The notes below the pieces were generated by a model that saw only the letters and a list, made by a program, of their open reading frames with translations, made no database searches and was not told the origin of the DNA. The position numbers were made by a program, and so were the translations under genes. Shown piece by piece: positions 57,037-64,000 of a DNA stretch of 64,000 nucleotides (positions within the stretch are counted from its first letter, which is position 1; each line of letters opens with the position of its first letter). Location of the stretch: the NCBI RefSeq assembly GCF_009834345.1, contig NZ_CP035042.1, positions 2,418,001-2,482,000 on the forward strand, given 5' to 3'. This stretch comes from Billgrantia tianxiuensis. GTDB taxonomy: Bacteria; Pseudomonadota; Gammaproteobacteria; Pseudomonadales; Halomonadaceae.

Positions 57037-58014
57037 TCATGTTGCCAGTGGGTGTGTAGTGGGACGTCTTGGCCGCACCCAACGGCCGGAAAAGTCGCTC
57101 TGCGCCATGGTCGCGATACGCGACTGGGCATAGCGCTGGGCGCACTGCTGCGCCAGTAGCCCGACGCTGCGACAGAAACGCGGATGATTGGCGCTGCGCC
57201 AGATCACGTCGTAGTGCATCTCCGGCAGAGGCAGCGGCAGCTCGATGCGGTACAGCTTGCCGCAGCGCCATTCGTCGAGCACGGTGGCGGTGGGCAGGGC
57301 GCCGATGCCGAGCCCTTCCATGGTCATCCGCACGATAGTCATCAAGGTGCTCACGCTATGGATGCGCGGCGATTCCACTCCCTGCATGGCCAGGTAAGCC
57401 AGCAGCTCCTCGTAAGGCCTGGCCTTCTTGCCGAAGGAGATGAAGGGCAGGCGGGTCAGCCACTCTTCACCGCAGCTGGCCAGCATCTCGACATGATCCG
57501 GCGAGACGAACATGCCCATCTCGTAGGGGCTGAGCGGCACCTGGTCGATGCGCTCGGGGTCGAGATAGCCGTTCATGGCCAACAGGATGTCGAGGTCGTT
57601 CCTGGCCAGCCGCTGGTTGAGCGCCGGCGAGTAGTCGACGCTCAACTCAATGGTGAGCTGCGGATAGCGCTGGGTCAGGTCGCGCATGAATTCGGTCAGC
57701 CAACTGTGCGCGATGGTCTCGATGACACCGAGGCGCAGCGGAGCGGAGAACGTTTCCTTGTCGTCGAACAACCTCAGGGCTTCATCCCGCTGTCGCAGCA
57801 GGCCTTCGGCATGCAAGAAGAACTCACGGCCGCGCATGGTGGGCTGAATGGGTCTCGCCGAGCGCTCCAGCAGCGTTTCGCCGACGGTCGTCTCGAGGCG
57901 CAGGATACGCTCCGAGATCGAGGGCTGGGTCAGGTGCAGGCGGTCGGCCGCCTTGCGGAAGGAACCCAGCCTGACTGCCCAGACGAACGCTTCCAACTCT
58001 TTGAAATCGAGCAT
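57037..58014 (-). CDS. LysR-family transcriptional regulator
   Basis: A 325-residue regulator with the N-terminal helix-turn-helix (FKELEAFVWAVRLGSFRKAADRLHLTQPSISERILRLE) and the effector-binding domain. A C-terminal tail of about 20 residues is longer than usual (...WVRPRRPTTHPLAT). It lies inside the TRAP operon, between the VOC gene and the binding protein, so it is co-transcribed with its likely targets. A T-N11-A palindrome in the pxpA/VOC promoter region is its probable site. Confidence 0.9.
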   Translation of the reverse strand: MLDFKELEAFVWAVRLGSFRKAADRLHLTQPSISERILRLETTVGETLLERSARPIQPTMRGREFFLHAEGLLRQRDEALRLFDDKETFSAPLRLGVIETIAHSWLTEFMRDLTQRYPQLTIELSVDYSPALNQRLARNDLDILLAMNGYLDPERIDQVPLSPYEMGMFVSPDHVEMLASCGEEWLTRLPFISFGKKARPYEELLAYLAMQGVESPRIHSVSTLMTIVRMTMEGLGIGALPTATVLDEWRCGKLYRIELPLPLPEMHYDVIWRSANHPRFCRSVGLLAQQCAQRYAQSRIATMAQSDFSGRWVRPRRPTTHPLAT

Positions 58015-58026
58015 GCTGATACCGGC

Positions 58027-58464
58027 TCAAGCCTTCTTGAACAGCTGTTCTTCGCGGTTCTTGAATGCCTTGAACTCCAGGGCATTACCGGAAGGATCAT
58101 AGAAGAACATGGTGGCCTGCTCGCCGGGTTCGCCCTTGAAGCGGATGTAGGGTTCGATCTCGAACGCCACGCCATTGTCGCGCAGCTTCTGTGCCAGCGC
58201 TTCCCAGGCCTCCATCTCCAGCACGACGCCGAAGTGCGGTACGGGTACGCCATGCCCATCGACGGGATTCTTGTGGCTGGAAACCGGGTTGTTCCTGAGG
58301 GCCGGATTGAGGTGACAGACGAACTGGTGCCCGTAGAGATCGAAATCGACCCAGCTCTCCGACGAGCGGCCTTCGGGGCAGCCGAGGAAGTCGCCGTAGA
58401 AGCGTCGCGCTTCGTCGATATCGCGCACCTGGACGGCTAAATGGAACGGATCTTTTACTGCCAT
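58027..58464 (-). CDS. VOC-family (glyoxalase/dioxygenase superfamily) protein
   Basis: A 145-residue single-domain protein with two beta-alpha-beta-beta-beta units. The family pattern is [23 protein letters not shown] at the start and [20 protein letters not shown] then [16 protein letters not shown] near the end, giving His8, His77-region and Glu near the C-terminus as likely metal ligands. Enzymes of this group are isomerases, lyases or dioxygenases; the reaction here is not known. First gene of the TRAP operon, 12 nt before the LysR gene. Confidence 0.87.
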   Translation of the reverse strand: MAVKDPFHLAVQVRDIDEARRFYGDFLGCPEGRSSESWVDFDLYGHQFVCHLNPALRNNPVSSHKNPVDGHGVPVPHFGVVLEMEAWEALAQKLRDNGVAFEIEPYIRFKGEPGEQATMFFYDPSGNALEFKAFKNREEQLFKKA

Positions 58465-58569
58465 GAGGAGACACCTCTTGTTGAAGTTATAGGGTCGCGC
58501 TTTGTTTCATTGATAATCCTCAAGAGAGGGCTCGTCAACCATTTTTCTACTTAATAACAATATGATAGG

Positions 58570-58588
58570 TGATACCGATATAGAGTAT
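58570..58588. promoter_or_regulatory. LysR-type operator between the TRAP operon and pxpABC
   Basis: GATAC-N9-GTATC is an inverted repeat fitting the T-N11-A LysR box. It lies in the AT-rich 209-nt divergent gap between the VOC gene and pxpA, where it could control both directions. Confidence 0.5.
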
Positions 58589-58673
58589 CGTAAAAAACGA
58601 TTGGCGATGAAAACCGCCCCTCCATATAGTGAATTCCACTACAACAACCGTTATCGATGTTCAGGAGAAGCGC

Positions 58674-59426
58674 ATGGCCGTCCCCCTGCTCAATTGCGAT
58701 ATGGGAGAAAGCTTCGGCAATTATTCGCTGGGGCTCGACAGTGAAGTGATGCCCTATGTCGATTGCGCCAACATCGCCTGTGGCTTTCACGCTTCGGATC
58801 CTCATGTAATGCGCCGAACGGTGCGGCTCGCGGTAGAGCATGGCGTGAGAGTGGGCGCGCACCCGGCCTATCCCGACCTGATGGGCTTCGGGCGTCGCTC
58901 CATGGCCTGTTCCCCCGCGGAGGTCGAGGACCTGGTGCTGTATCAGGTCGGTGCGCTGGCGGGAATTTGCCAGGCGGAGGGGACGAGCATTCGCTACGTC
59001 AAGCCGCATGGCGCGCTGTACAACGACATGGCGCGCGATGCCGAGCTGTTGCGTGCGGTGATGCGAGCGGTGCGTAGCTTCGACCCGAACCTGCCGCTGA
59101 TGCTGATGGCAACTGCTGATCCCGAACCGAGCCGGCGGCTGGCGGAAGAGATGGATATGGCGATCTGGTTCGAGACCTTTGCCGACCGGGCCTATGACGC
59201 CAAGGGTCATCTCGTCTCCCGCCGCTTGCCGGGAGCGGTGCATCACGACCAGGCGACCATCGTGGCCCAGGCCGTCAGTCTGGCACGCGGTGAACCGCTC
59301 GAGGCCAGCGATGGCACGCTGTTGCAGTTGCCCTGCGACACGCTCTGCGTCCACGGGGACAATCCCGAATCGGTGGCGGCGGTGCGCGCGATTCGTGATG
59401 CCTTCCAGGCGCTGGAAACGGCATGA
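58674..59426 (+). CDS. pxpA: 5-oxoprolinase subunit A (LamB/YcsF family)
   Basis: A 250-residue subunit of the ATP-dependent enzyme converting 5-oxoproline to glutamate. The family signature [13 protein letters not shown] starts the protein, followed by [19 protein letters not shown] and [14 protein letters not shown], the presumed metal-binding histidine/aspartate set. The ATG at 58674 follows CAGGAGAAG. Its end overlaps pxpB by 4 nt. Confidence 0.95.
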   Translation: MAVPLLNCDMGESFGNYSLGLDSEVMPYVDCANIACGFHASDPHVMRRTVRLAVEHGVRVGAHPAYPDLMGFGRRSMACSPAEVEDLVLYQVGALAGICQAEGTSIRYVKPHGALYNDMARDAELLRAVMRAVRSFDPNLPLMLMATADPEPSRRLAEEMDMAIWFETFADRAYDAKGHLVSRRLPGAVHHDQATIVAQAVSLARGEPLEASDGTLLQLPCDTLCVHGDNPESVAAVRAIRDAFQALETA

Positions 59427-60133
59427 CGCACGAGGCACGCATCGAATTGGCGGCCATGGACGTGCTCATGGTGCGTCTGTTCGATGATATCGACGAGTCG
59501 AACATGTCCTGGATCGTGGCTGCCGACCGGGCGCTACGCGACGCCTTCGGGGATTCGCTGATCGACCTGGTGCCATCCTATACCACGTTGATGCTGCACT
59601 ACGATTGCCTGCGCCTGACGCATGACGAGGCACTGGCGCGAATCGAGGCCGTACTTTCACGGCTCGAGCCGGCTGCCGCCGGGCTGGGGCGCCGCCACGA
59701 GATCCCGGTCTGGTACGACCCCAGCGTCGGCCCCGAGCTGGGCCGGGTGGCCGAGCGCGCCGGGCTGTCGGTCGAGGAGGTCGTGCAGCGCCACTGTGGC
59801 CGCGACTATCACGTATTCGCCCTCGGTTTTGCTCCGGGGTACAGCTTCATGGGCATGGTCGAGGAGACCTTGGCCACGCCGCGGCTGAAGACCCCGCGTC
59901 GCAGGGTGGCGGCCGGTAGCGTGGGCATCGCCGATCGACAGACCGCGATCTACCCGTTGCTGTCTCCGGGCGGCTGGAACATCCTGGGGCGCACCGCCGT
60001 GCCCCTGTTCGAACATGCGCGGCGCGGCGAACCGCTGCTGCTGCCGGGGGATCGGGTGCGTTTCATGGCGATTTCCCGGGCCGAGTTCGAACGCCAAGGT
60101 GGCGACACCACACCGCTGGAGGCCGCCCTGTGA
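59423..60133 (+). CDS. pxpB: 5-oxoprolinase subunit B
   Basis: A 236-residue cyclophilin-like subunit (KipI family). It carries [25 protein letters not shown] and the characteristic [13 protein letters not shown], then [27 protein letters not shown]. In B. subtilis the KipI homologue also inhibits a sporulation kinase, but here the pxpABC order indicates the enzyme role. It overlaps pxpA (ATGA) and pxpC (GTGA). Confidence 0.95.
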   Translation: MTHEARIELAAMDVLMVRLFDDIDESNMSWIVAADRALRDAFGDSLIDLVPSYTTLMLHYDCLRLTHDEALARIEAVLSRLEPAAAGLGRRHEIPVWYDPSVGPELGRVAERAGLSVEEVVQRHCGRDYHVFALGFAPGYSFMGMVEETLATPRLKTPRRRVAAGSVGIADRQTAIYPLLSPGGWNILGRTAVPLFEHARRGEPLLLPGDRVRFMAISRAEFERQGGDTTPLEAAL

Positions 60134-61068
60134 GCCATATGACGCATACGCTGCTGCGTGTCGTACAGGCGGGCCCCTTGGCGCTCGTGGTGGATGGTGG
60201 ACGCTTCGGTGTGCGCCACCTGGGCGTGACCCAGGGGGGCGCCGCCGACTGGGTCTCGTTCCACTGGGCCAATTGGCTGCTCGGCAACGCGCTGGATGCC
60301 GCGGCACTGGAGATCGTGCTTGGCGGCGGCCTGACGCTGGAGGTGGAGCAGGATGCGACCCTGGCGCTGGCGGGCGCCGATCTCGATGCCCGGCTCGACG
60401 ACCGCCCGCTGGCGCCAGGGATGGCCTTTGCCGTCGTGGCGGGCCAGCGGCTGAGCTTCCACCAGCCCCGCGATGGCCTGCGCGCTTACCTGGCCGTGCC
60501 TGGTGGGCTGGCTACGCCGGTCGTGCTGGGCAGTCGCAGTGCCACGCCGCGGGAGCAACTGGGCGGACAGCGTGGGGATGGCAGTGCGCTGGGCAGTGGC
60601 GACCGGCTGGAGTGGAACCCGCGCCAGGTGAGGGGGCGTCGTTTGCCGTTCGATCCAGCCCAGGGAATAACGCTGCGCGGCAATCGGTTGGCGCTGGTGC
60701 CCGGTGCGCAGATCGGCCATTTCTCCGGTACCAGTCTCTACCGTGCGTTCAATGCGACCTGGCGCATCGACACCCGTGCCGACCGCATGGGAGTCCGACT
60801 GCTGGGACCGGAGCTGCGCTGTCGGCTGGGTAGCATGGTCTCCGAAGGCATTCCCATGGGAGCGGTGCAGGTGCCACCGGACGGTCAGCCCATCGTGCTG
60901 CTCAACGATCGTCAGACCATTGGCGGCTACCCACGCCTGGGGGCGCTGACACCGCTGGCTGCCGCACGCCTGGCGCAGTGCCTGCCGGGCAAGGAGGTCG
61001 GCCTGATGGCGATCTCTCGTGAGCGGGCGTTGGCATCCTATCGCAGTTGCCTGGATGCGTTCCGCTGA
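60130..61068 (+). CDS. pxpC: 5-oxoprolinase subunit C
   Basis: A 312-residue KipA-type subunit. Features: GVTQGGAADWVSFHWANWLLGN near the N-terminus, LAVPGGLATPVVLGSRS in the middle and the C-terminal SEGIPMGAVQVPPDGQPIVLLNDRQTIGGYPRLG. The start is GTG at 60130, overlapping the pxpB stop; ATG at 60139 is possible. Completes a pxpABC operon that recycles 5-oxoproline to glutamate. Confidence 0.95.
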   Translation: MSHMTHTLLRVVQAGPLALVVDGGRFGVRHLGVTQGGAADWVSFHWANWLLGNALDAAALEIVLGGGLTLEVEQDATLALAGADLDARLDDRPLAPGMAFAVVAGQRLSFHQPRDGLRAYLAVPGGLATPVVLGSRSATPREQLGGQRGDGSALGSGDRLEWNPRQVRGRRLPFDPAQGITLRGNRLALVPGAQIGHFSGTSLYRAFNATWRIDTRADRMGVRLLGPELRCRLGSMVSEGIPMGAVQVPPDGQPIVLLNDRQTIGGYPRLGALTPLAAARLAQCLPGKEVGLMAISRERALASYRSCLDAFR

Positions 61069-61106
61069 GCCGGCACCACTGAACTGATACTACTGAACCG
61101 GGACGA

Positions 61107-61328
61107 TCAGGCGCCCAGCCCGCTCTCGCGCAGCAATTGGTCGAGCGCCGGGCGCCGGTTCGGCAGCGGGGCGCTGACGGCCTCTTCCAGCAGGTACTGG
61201 GCCTCGAGGTCGTGCATGCCCACGGCAAGGCAGCTCTCGATCAGCTCTCCCTTGCTCTTGCCGGTGCGCTGGGCGAGCCGCTCGAGGCGAGACTCGACGT
61301 CGCGTGAAAACCGAAGCAGATGTGGCAT
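61107..61328 (-). CDS. Small ribbon-helix-helix (CopG/MetJ-like) DNA-binding protein
   Basis: A 73-residue protein beginning PHLLRFSRDVESRLERLAQRTGKSKGELIESCL, a classical ribbon-helix-helix dimerisation and DNA-binding pattern. The ATG at 61328 is chosen because GGGAGGGGGG stands directly upstream; a start 13 codons earlier lacks this. No toxin gene lies beside it, so it is an orphan antitoxin-like or stand-alone regulator. It converges on pxpC. Confidence 0.7.
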   Translation of the reverse strand: MPHLLRFSRDVESRLERLAQRTGKSKGELIESCLAVGMHDLEAQYLLEEAVSAPLPNRRPALDQLLRESGLGA

Positions 61329-61475
61329 TCCCCCCTCCCTTAGGCCCTGTGGCAGCATTGGTTGCATGCGGGGCCTCTCTTCTCAACATAAGCCGCCGGG
61401 TGCAGGCTGTCACCTGGATGTTGCCGGCCAGGCGTGACGACACGGTGACGCTGGGATGACGTCCTGGTGAAAATG

Positions 61476-62168
61476 TCAGGCCAGGCCGCGGCGGGTCATC
61501 ACTTCGGTGATGATCGGCACCGGGGTCATCAGGTGCTCGCGCATCATGTCGGCGGCGCGCTCGGCGCGGCGTTCGAGAATCACCTCGACCAGCGCCGCAT
61601 GCTCCTGGCGCTTGCGCTCGAGGGCTTCTTCGGAGAATACCGTCTCGCGCAGCCACAGGTGTCGGTAACGTTCGACCTGGTCGAACAGGCTCTCGCGCAC
61701 CTGCAGCAGGTGCGGCGAGCGACAGCCGCTGGCGATGGCGGTATGGAATGCCTTGTGCCGGGTGTCCCAGACATCGAGCAGCTCGTCCGGGCTGTTGACC
61801 TCCATGATCTTCGATAGCGTATGCGCCTTGGCCAGTATCTCGGCCTCCCAGGCATCGTCGCCGCGCTCGATGGCAAGCTTCAGGATCAACCCCTCGAGCT
61901 GGGCCCGGGCGTCGTAGAGATCGGCCAACTCCGCCAGCGACATCGGGGCAACCCGATAGCCGCGCTGGCTGATGGCGACGACCAAGCGCTCGGCAACGAG
62001 CTGCGACAGGGCTTCACGCAGCGGGCCGATGCCCAGGCCATAGCGCTCCTTGAGCCGGCTCATCAGCAGCTTTTCGCCCGGCTGGAACACGCCGCGCGTA
62101 ATGTCGCGCTTGAGCCAGCTATAGGCGCTGATGCCGAGATTCTGGCGAGGCGAGCTATCCATCGTCAT
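61476..62168 (-). CDS. GntR-family transcriptional regulator (FCD domain)
   Basis: A 230-residue regulator with an N-terminal winged helix (AYSWLKRDITRGVFQPGEKLLMSRLKERYGLGIGPLREALSQL) and a helical FCD effector domain with metal-ligand pattern in VWDTRHKAFHTAI. The ATG at 62168 has AGGGAA upstream; an ATG two codons later is possible. A TACCG/CGGTA palindrome lies just upstream. Its target may be itself, pxpABC or the TRAP operon; the sequence does not decide. Confidence 0.88.
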   Translation of the reverse strand: MTMDSSPRQNLGISAYSWLKRDITRGVFQPGEKLLMSRLKERYGLGIGPLREALSQLVAERLVVAISQRGYRVAPMSLAELADLYDARAQLEGLILKLAIERGDDAWEAEILAKAHTLSKIMEVNSPDELLDVWDTRHKAFHTAIASGCRSPHLLQVRESLFDQVERYRHLWLRETVFSEEALERKRQEHAALVEVILERRAERAADMMREHLMTPVPIITEVMTRRGLA

Positions 62169-62211
62169 TGTCGTCGTTCCCTTGTATTTGCCGAGCATGA
62201 TAACCAAACGC

Positions 62212-62225
62212 TACCGTTGCCGGTA
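62212..62225. promoter_or_regulatory. Palindromic operator candidate upstream of the GntR gene
   Basis: TACCG-TTGC-CGGTA is a perfect 5-bp inverted repeat 44 nt upstream of the GntR start, suitable for autoregulation. Confidence 0.4.
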
Positions 62226-62282
62226 ACCGCGCGACATTTATACCAAGTATCTATATTCGATGCAGTCCGCCGAGCGACGCGA

Positions 62283-62897
62283 TCAGCGGTCCTCGAGCCG
62301 ATTCACGGTCCAATCGACCAATTCGCGAGCCAGCCTGTCCGCTGCCATGCCGAAGGCATCGACCACTGCGTCGATGGACTCGCTGCCCACCGGCTGGTGC
62401 TGGGTAAAGCGCCGGCTGGCCAGAAGCCGCTGGGACCGGGTGTCGATCAGCCTGACGTCCAGGCGCAGCGTCGCTTCGGGCAGGCCGTTGCGATAGCGGC
62501 TGTGAAAGGAGCGCAGGTCACTCAGCAGCTCCACATCGGCCGATACGTTGCTGTCGGCATGGACCAGGCTAGGGATGCGGCCATCGTCCTGAAAGGCGTC
62601 GAGCAAACGGTTGCGGATGAGCTGCGGCATGGTGTCGGCCCAGCGTACGCCGGCATAGACCTGCGGCTGATTGGGCATAGGTACGACAAGGATTCGCGCG
62701 CCATCCAGCAGCCCGCTGGCATCCGGTGTGGCCAGGCGCAGGGCAGTTCCGTTCCAGGAACTGCCATGCGCGGCGGGATCGAGAGCCTGGGCGGGCAGCT
62801 CGTAGAGAGTGACGGGCGTGCGCTCCGGTACCAGGTTGCAACCGGGCAGGGCGAACGCTATCACGATGGCCAGGAGCGGCAGGGCACGCTGGGTCAT
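62283..62897 (-). CDS. PqiC/ABC-type auxiliary lipoprotein (COG3218)
   Basis: A 204-residue lipoprotein with signal peptide and lipobox ALPGC (Cys20). Its domain (VTLYELPA..., ILVVPMPNQPQVYAGVRWADTMPQLIRNRLLDAFQDDGRI) matches the ABC-transport auxiliary/PqiC family associated with MCE lipid transporters. It is expected to sit in the outer-membrane inner leaflet and receive lipid from the MCE protein. The start overlaps the MlaD gene stop by 4 nt. Confidence 0.88.
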   Translation of the reverse strand: MTQRALPLLAIVIAFALPGCNLVPERTPVTLYELPAQALDPAAHGSSWNGTALRLATPDASGLLDGARILVVPMPNQPQVYAGVRWADTMPQLIRNRLLDAFQDDGRIPSLVHADSNVSADVELLSDLRSFHSRYRNGLPEATLRLDVRLIDTRSQRLLASRRFTQHQPVGSESIDAVVDAFGMAADRLARELVDWTVNRLEDR

Positions 62898-63832
62898 GGC
62901 GTGAACTCCTCGACGCGTTCGCGCCCCAGCAGGAAGTCGCGTGGATTCTCCTCCAGGCGGCGTACCAGCCGGTTGAGCGAGGAGAGGGTGTTGCGCAACT
63001 CGAGGGTGGCCGGTCCCAGCCCCTGCACGCCACGTAGGCCGCTTTCCAGTGCCCCCTGGTTGTCGTCCAGCAGCGCCTCCAGACTCTGGGCCGTGCGGGC
63101 CAGGCTGCTGGTGATCTGACGGGCATTGCCCAGCACTTCCTCCGCCTGACCTTGGACCAAGCCACCCGTACGACCGGCCAGGGCGCGAATTTCAGCGAGG
63201 GCGCGTGCGGCCTCCTCGGACACCTCGAGCATGCGCTCGGCCAGCTGGCCTGGGGCATCGCCGAGAGCGGCGAACTGCGCCGTGGTGCGCTCCAGGTTGG
63301 CCAGGATCCGCTCGATGCTGGCCACGTTCTCCTCTGACAATACCTCCTCCAGCCTCGTCAGCACGCGGTTGACGTTGCCCAGCAGTTCCTCGCTATCGCT
63401 GAGCATGGCGCTGAGCGGTGACTGGTCGGCGGTGATGCGTGGCGGCGTGTCGCCGCGGGTGACCAGAAGCGGACTTTCCGGCGCTCCTCCCTGCAGTTGG
63501 ATGGACATGCTCCCGGTGATGTTGGCCAGGGCGAGCCGCGCGCGAGTGTCCTGGCGAATGGGAACCTGACTCTCCACGCGAATGAGAGCCAGGACATTGC
63601 GAGGGTCGGCGGGGTCGAGGCGCAGGCTGACCACGTCGCCGACCCGCACGCCGCTGTACTCCACGGCGTTGCCTTCCGAGAGGCCGCTGACGCCGTGGTG
63701 GAAGAGAACCTCGTATTGGGTATAGGCCTGGTCGCGTGTGCTCTGGTTGAGCCAAAGTGCGAACAGAAGGCCGCCGACGGCCGCCAGCACGACGAACAGG
63801 CCGATCACGACATGGTGCGCGCGGGTCTCCAT
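62894..63832 (-). CDS. MlaD/MCE-family protein
   Basis: A 312-residue protein with an N-terminal membrane anchor at about 8-30, one MCE domain at about 38-120 (YEVLFHHGVSGLSEGNAVEYSGVRVGDVVSL), and a long predicted helical/coiled-coil C-terminal half rich in Leu, Glu and Ala. MCE proteins form hexameric rings carrying lipids between membranes. It overlaps the upstream ATPase stop by one base (TGATG) and the lipoprotein gene by 4 nt, so all three are one operon. Confidence 0.92.
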   Translation of the reverse strand: METRAHHVVIGLFVVLAAVGGLLFALWLNQSTRDQAYTQYEVLFHHGVSGLSEGNAVEYSGVRVGDVVSLRLDPADPRNVLALIRVESQVPIRQDTRARLALANITGSMSIQLQGGAPESPLLVTRGDTPPRITADQSPLSAMLSDSEELLGNVNRVLTRLEEVLSEENVASIERILANLERTTAQFAALGDAPGQLAERMLEVSEEAARALAEIRALAGRTGGLVQGQAEEVLGNARQITSSLARTAQSLEALLDDNQGALESGLRGVQGLGPATLELRNTLSSLNRLVRRLEENPRDFLLGRERVEEFTP

Positions 63833-64000
63833 CAGCGTTCCTCCCCGTTAGGTGACGAATGGTGTCGTGCCGCCTGGCTGGCGGCTCGGCCCCTTGGGCC
63901 GTGGAAATAGTCGCGTATCCAGGGATCGTCGGTATCCTCCACCACTGGCAGCGAGTCGGCGACCAGAACACGCTTGTTGGCAATGACAGCCACTCGGTCG
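63832..64000 (-). CDS. MlaF-type ABC ATPase, C-terminal fragment (5' end beyond window)
   Basis: Only 56 codons are visible: DRVAVIANKRVLVADSLPVVEDTDDPWIRDYFHGPRGRAA and a polar tail ending at TGA. The DRVAVI...DPWIRDYFHG pattern is the C-terminus of the Mla/MCE-associated ATPase. It lies directly upstream of the MCE gene, as expected for an ATPase-permease-MCE-lipoprotein operon; the permease would lie off the window. Confidence 0.8.
   Translation of the reverse strand, partial: DRVAVIANKRVLVADSLPVVEDTDDPWIRDYFHGPRGRAASQAARHHSSPNGEER

Noticed and set aside
59423..60133. KipI-type sporulation kinase inhibitor
   Set aside because: The pxpA-pxpB-pxpC order and overlaps indicate the 5-oxoprolinase subunit; this is not a spore former.

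Overview
The window reads as a stretch of a moderately high-GC gammaproteobacterial chromosome, most likely a halophile of the Halomonas/Chromohalobacter group. The reasons are the conserved tig-clpP-clpX-lon-hupB-ppiD block, the abundance of TRAP and ABC uptake systems, an OsmF/YehYXW-type osmolyte ABC transporter, and protein sequences that look like Halomonadaceae. This assignment is inference from gene content; no 16S gene is present.

Layout. 1-3.4 kb: a YjiH-family membrane protein and an agmatinase-family ureohydrolase (minus strand) behind a good sigma-54 promoter, with a divergent PAS/AAA+ sigma-54 activator. 3.6-12.4 kb: a seven-gene minus-strand operon (peptide-type ABC importer, D-2-hydroxyacid-type flavin dehydrogenase, EamA exporter, aminotransferase) with a divergent GntR regulator. 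13.2-17.2 kb: HMG-CoA lyase and a CaiB-type CoA-transferase, a LysR regulator, and a YdfG-like SDR. 17.4-22.7 kb: a TRAP transporter, a TerB-like protein, a DadA-like oxidoreductase and a small membrane protein. 22.8-27.7 kb: pyrC, a polysaccharide pyruvyl transferase/glycosyltransferase pair, mtnN and folD. 27.9-28.4 kb: tRNA-Pro, tRNA-Arg and two identical tRNA-His. 28.7-37.2 kb: the protein quality-control block with recognisable promoters and terminators. 37.2-44 kb: a COG0523 GTPase behind a Zur-like box, lpxH, ppiB, glnS, cysS and a DUF1853 protein. 44.1-47.9 kb: osmF-yehYXW. 48.2-54.0 kb: branched-chain 2-oxoacid dehydrogenase E1alpha/E1beta/E2 followed by a Ser/Thr-kinase-like gene. 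54.0-61.1 kb: a second TRAP operon with LysR and VOC genes, divergent from 5-oxoprolinase pxpABC. 61.1-64 kb: a small ribbon-helix-helix protein, a GntR regulator, and the end of an MCE/Mla-type lipid transport operon cut by the window edge.

A technical feature colours the annotation. Ten genes, including the housekeeping gene pyrC, carry eleven apparent frameshifts. Each is repaired by adding exactly one base, nearly always in a short G or C run. I treat these as probable assembly or sequencing errors rather than pseudogenes and give the repaired extents. The most interesting biological signals are a kinase gene directly behind the branched-chain dehydrogenase operon, a 147-bp palindrome whose mirrored arms contain the stop codons of two convergent genes, short tandem repeats starting at the stop codons of three minus-strand genes, and a complete-looking sigma-54 circuit for the ureohydrolase.
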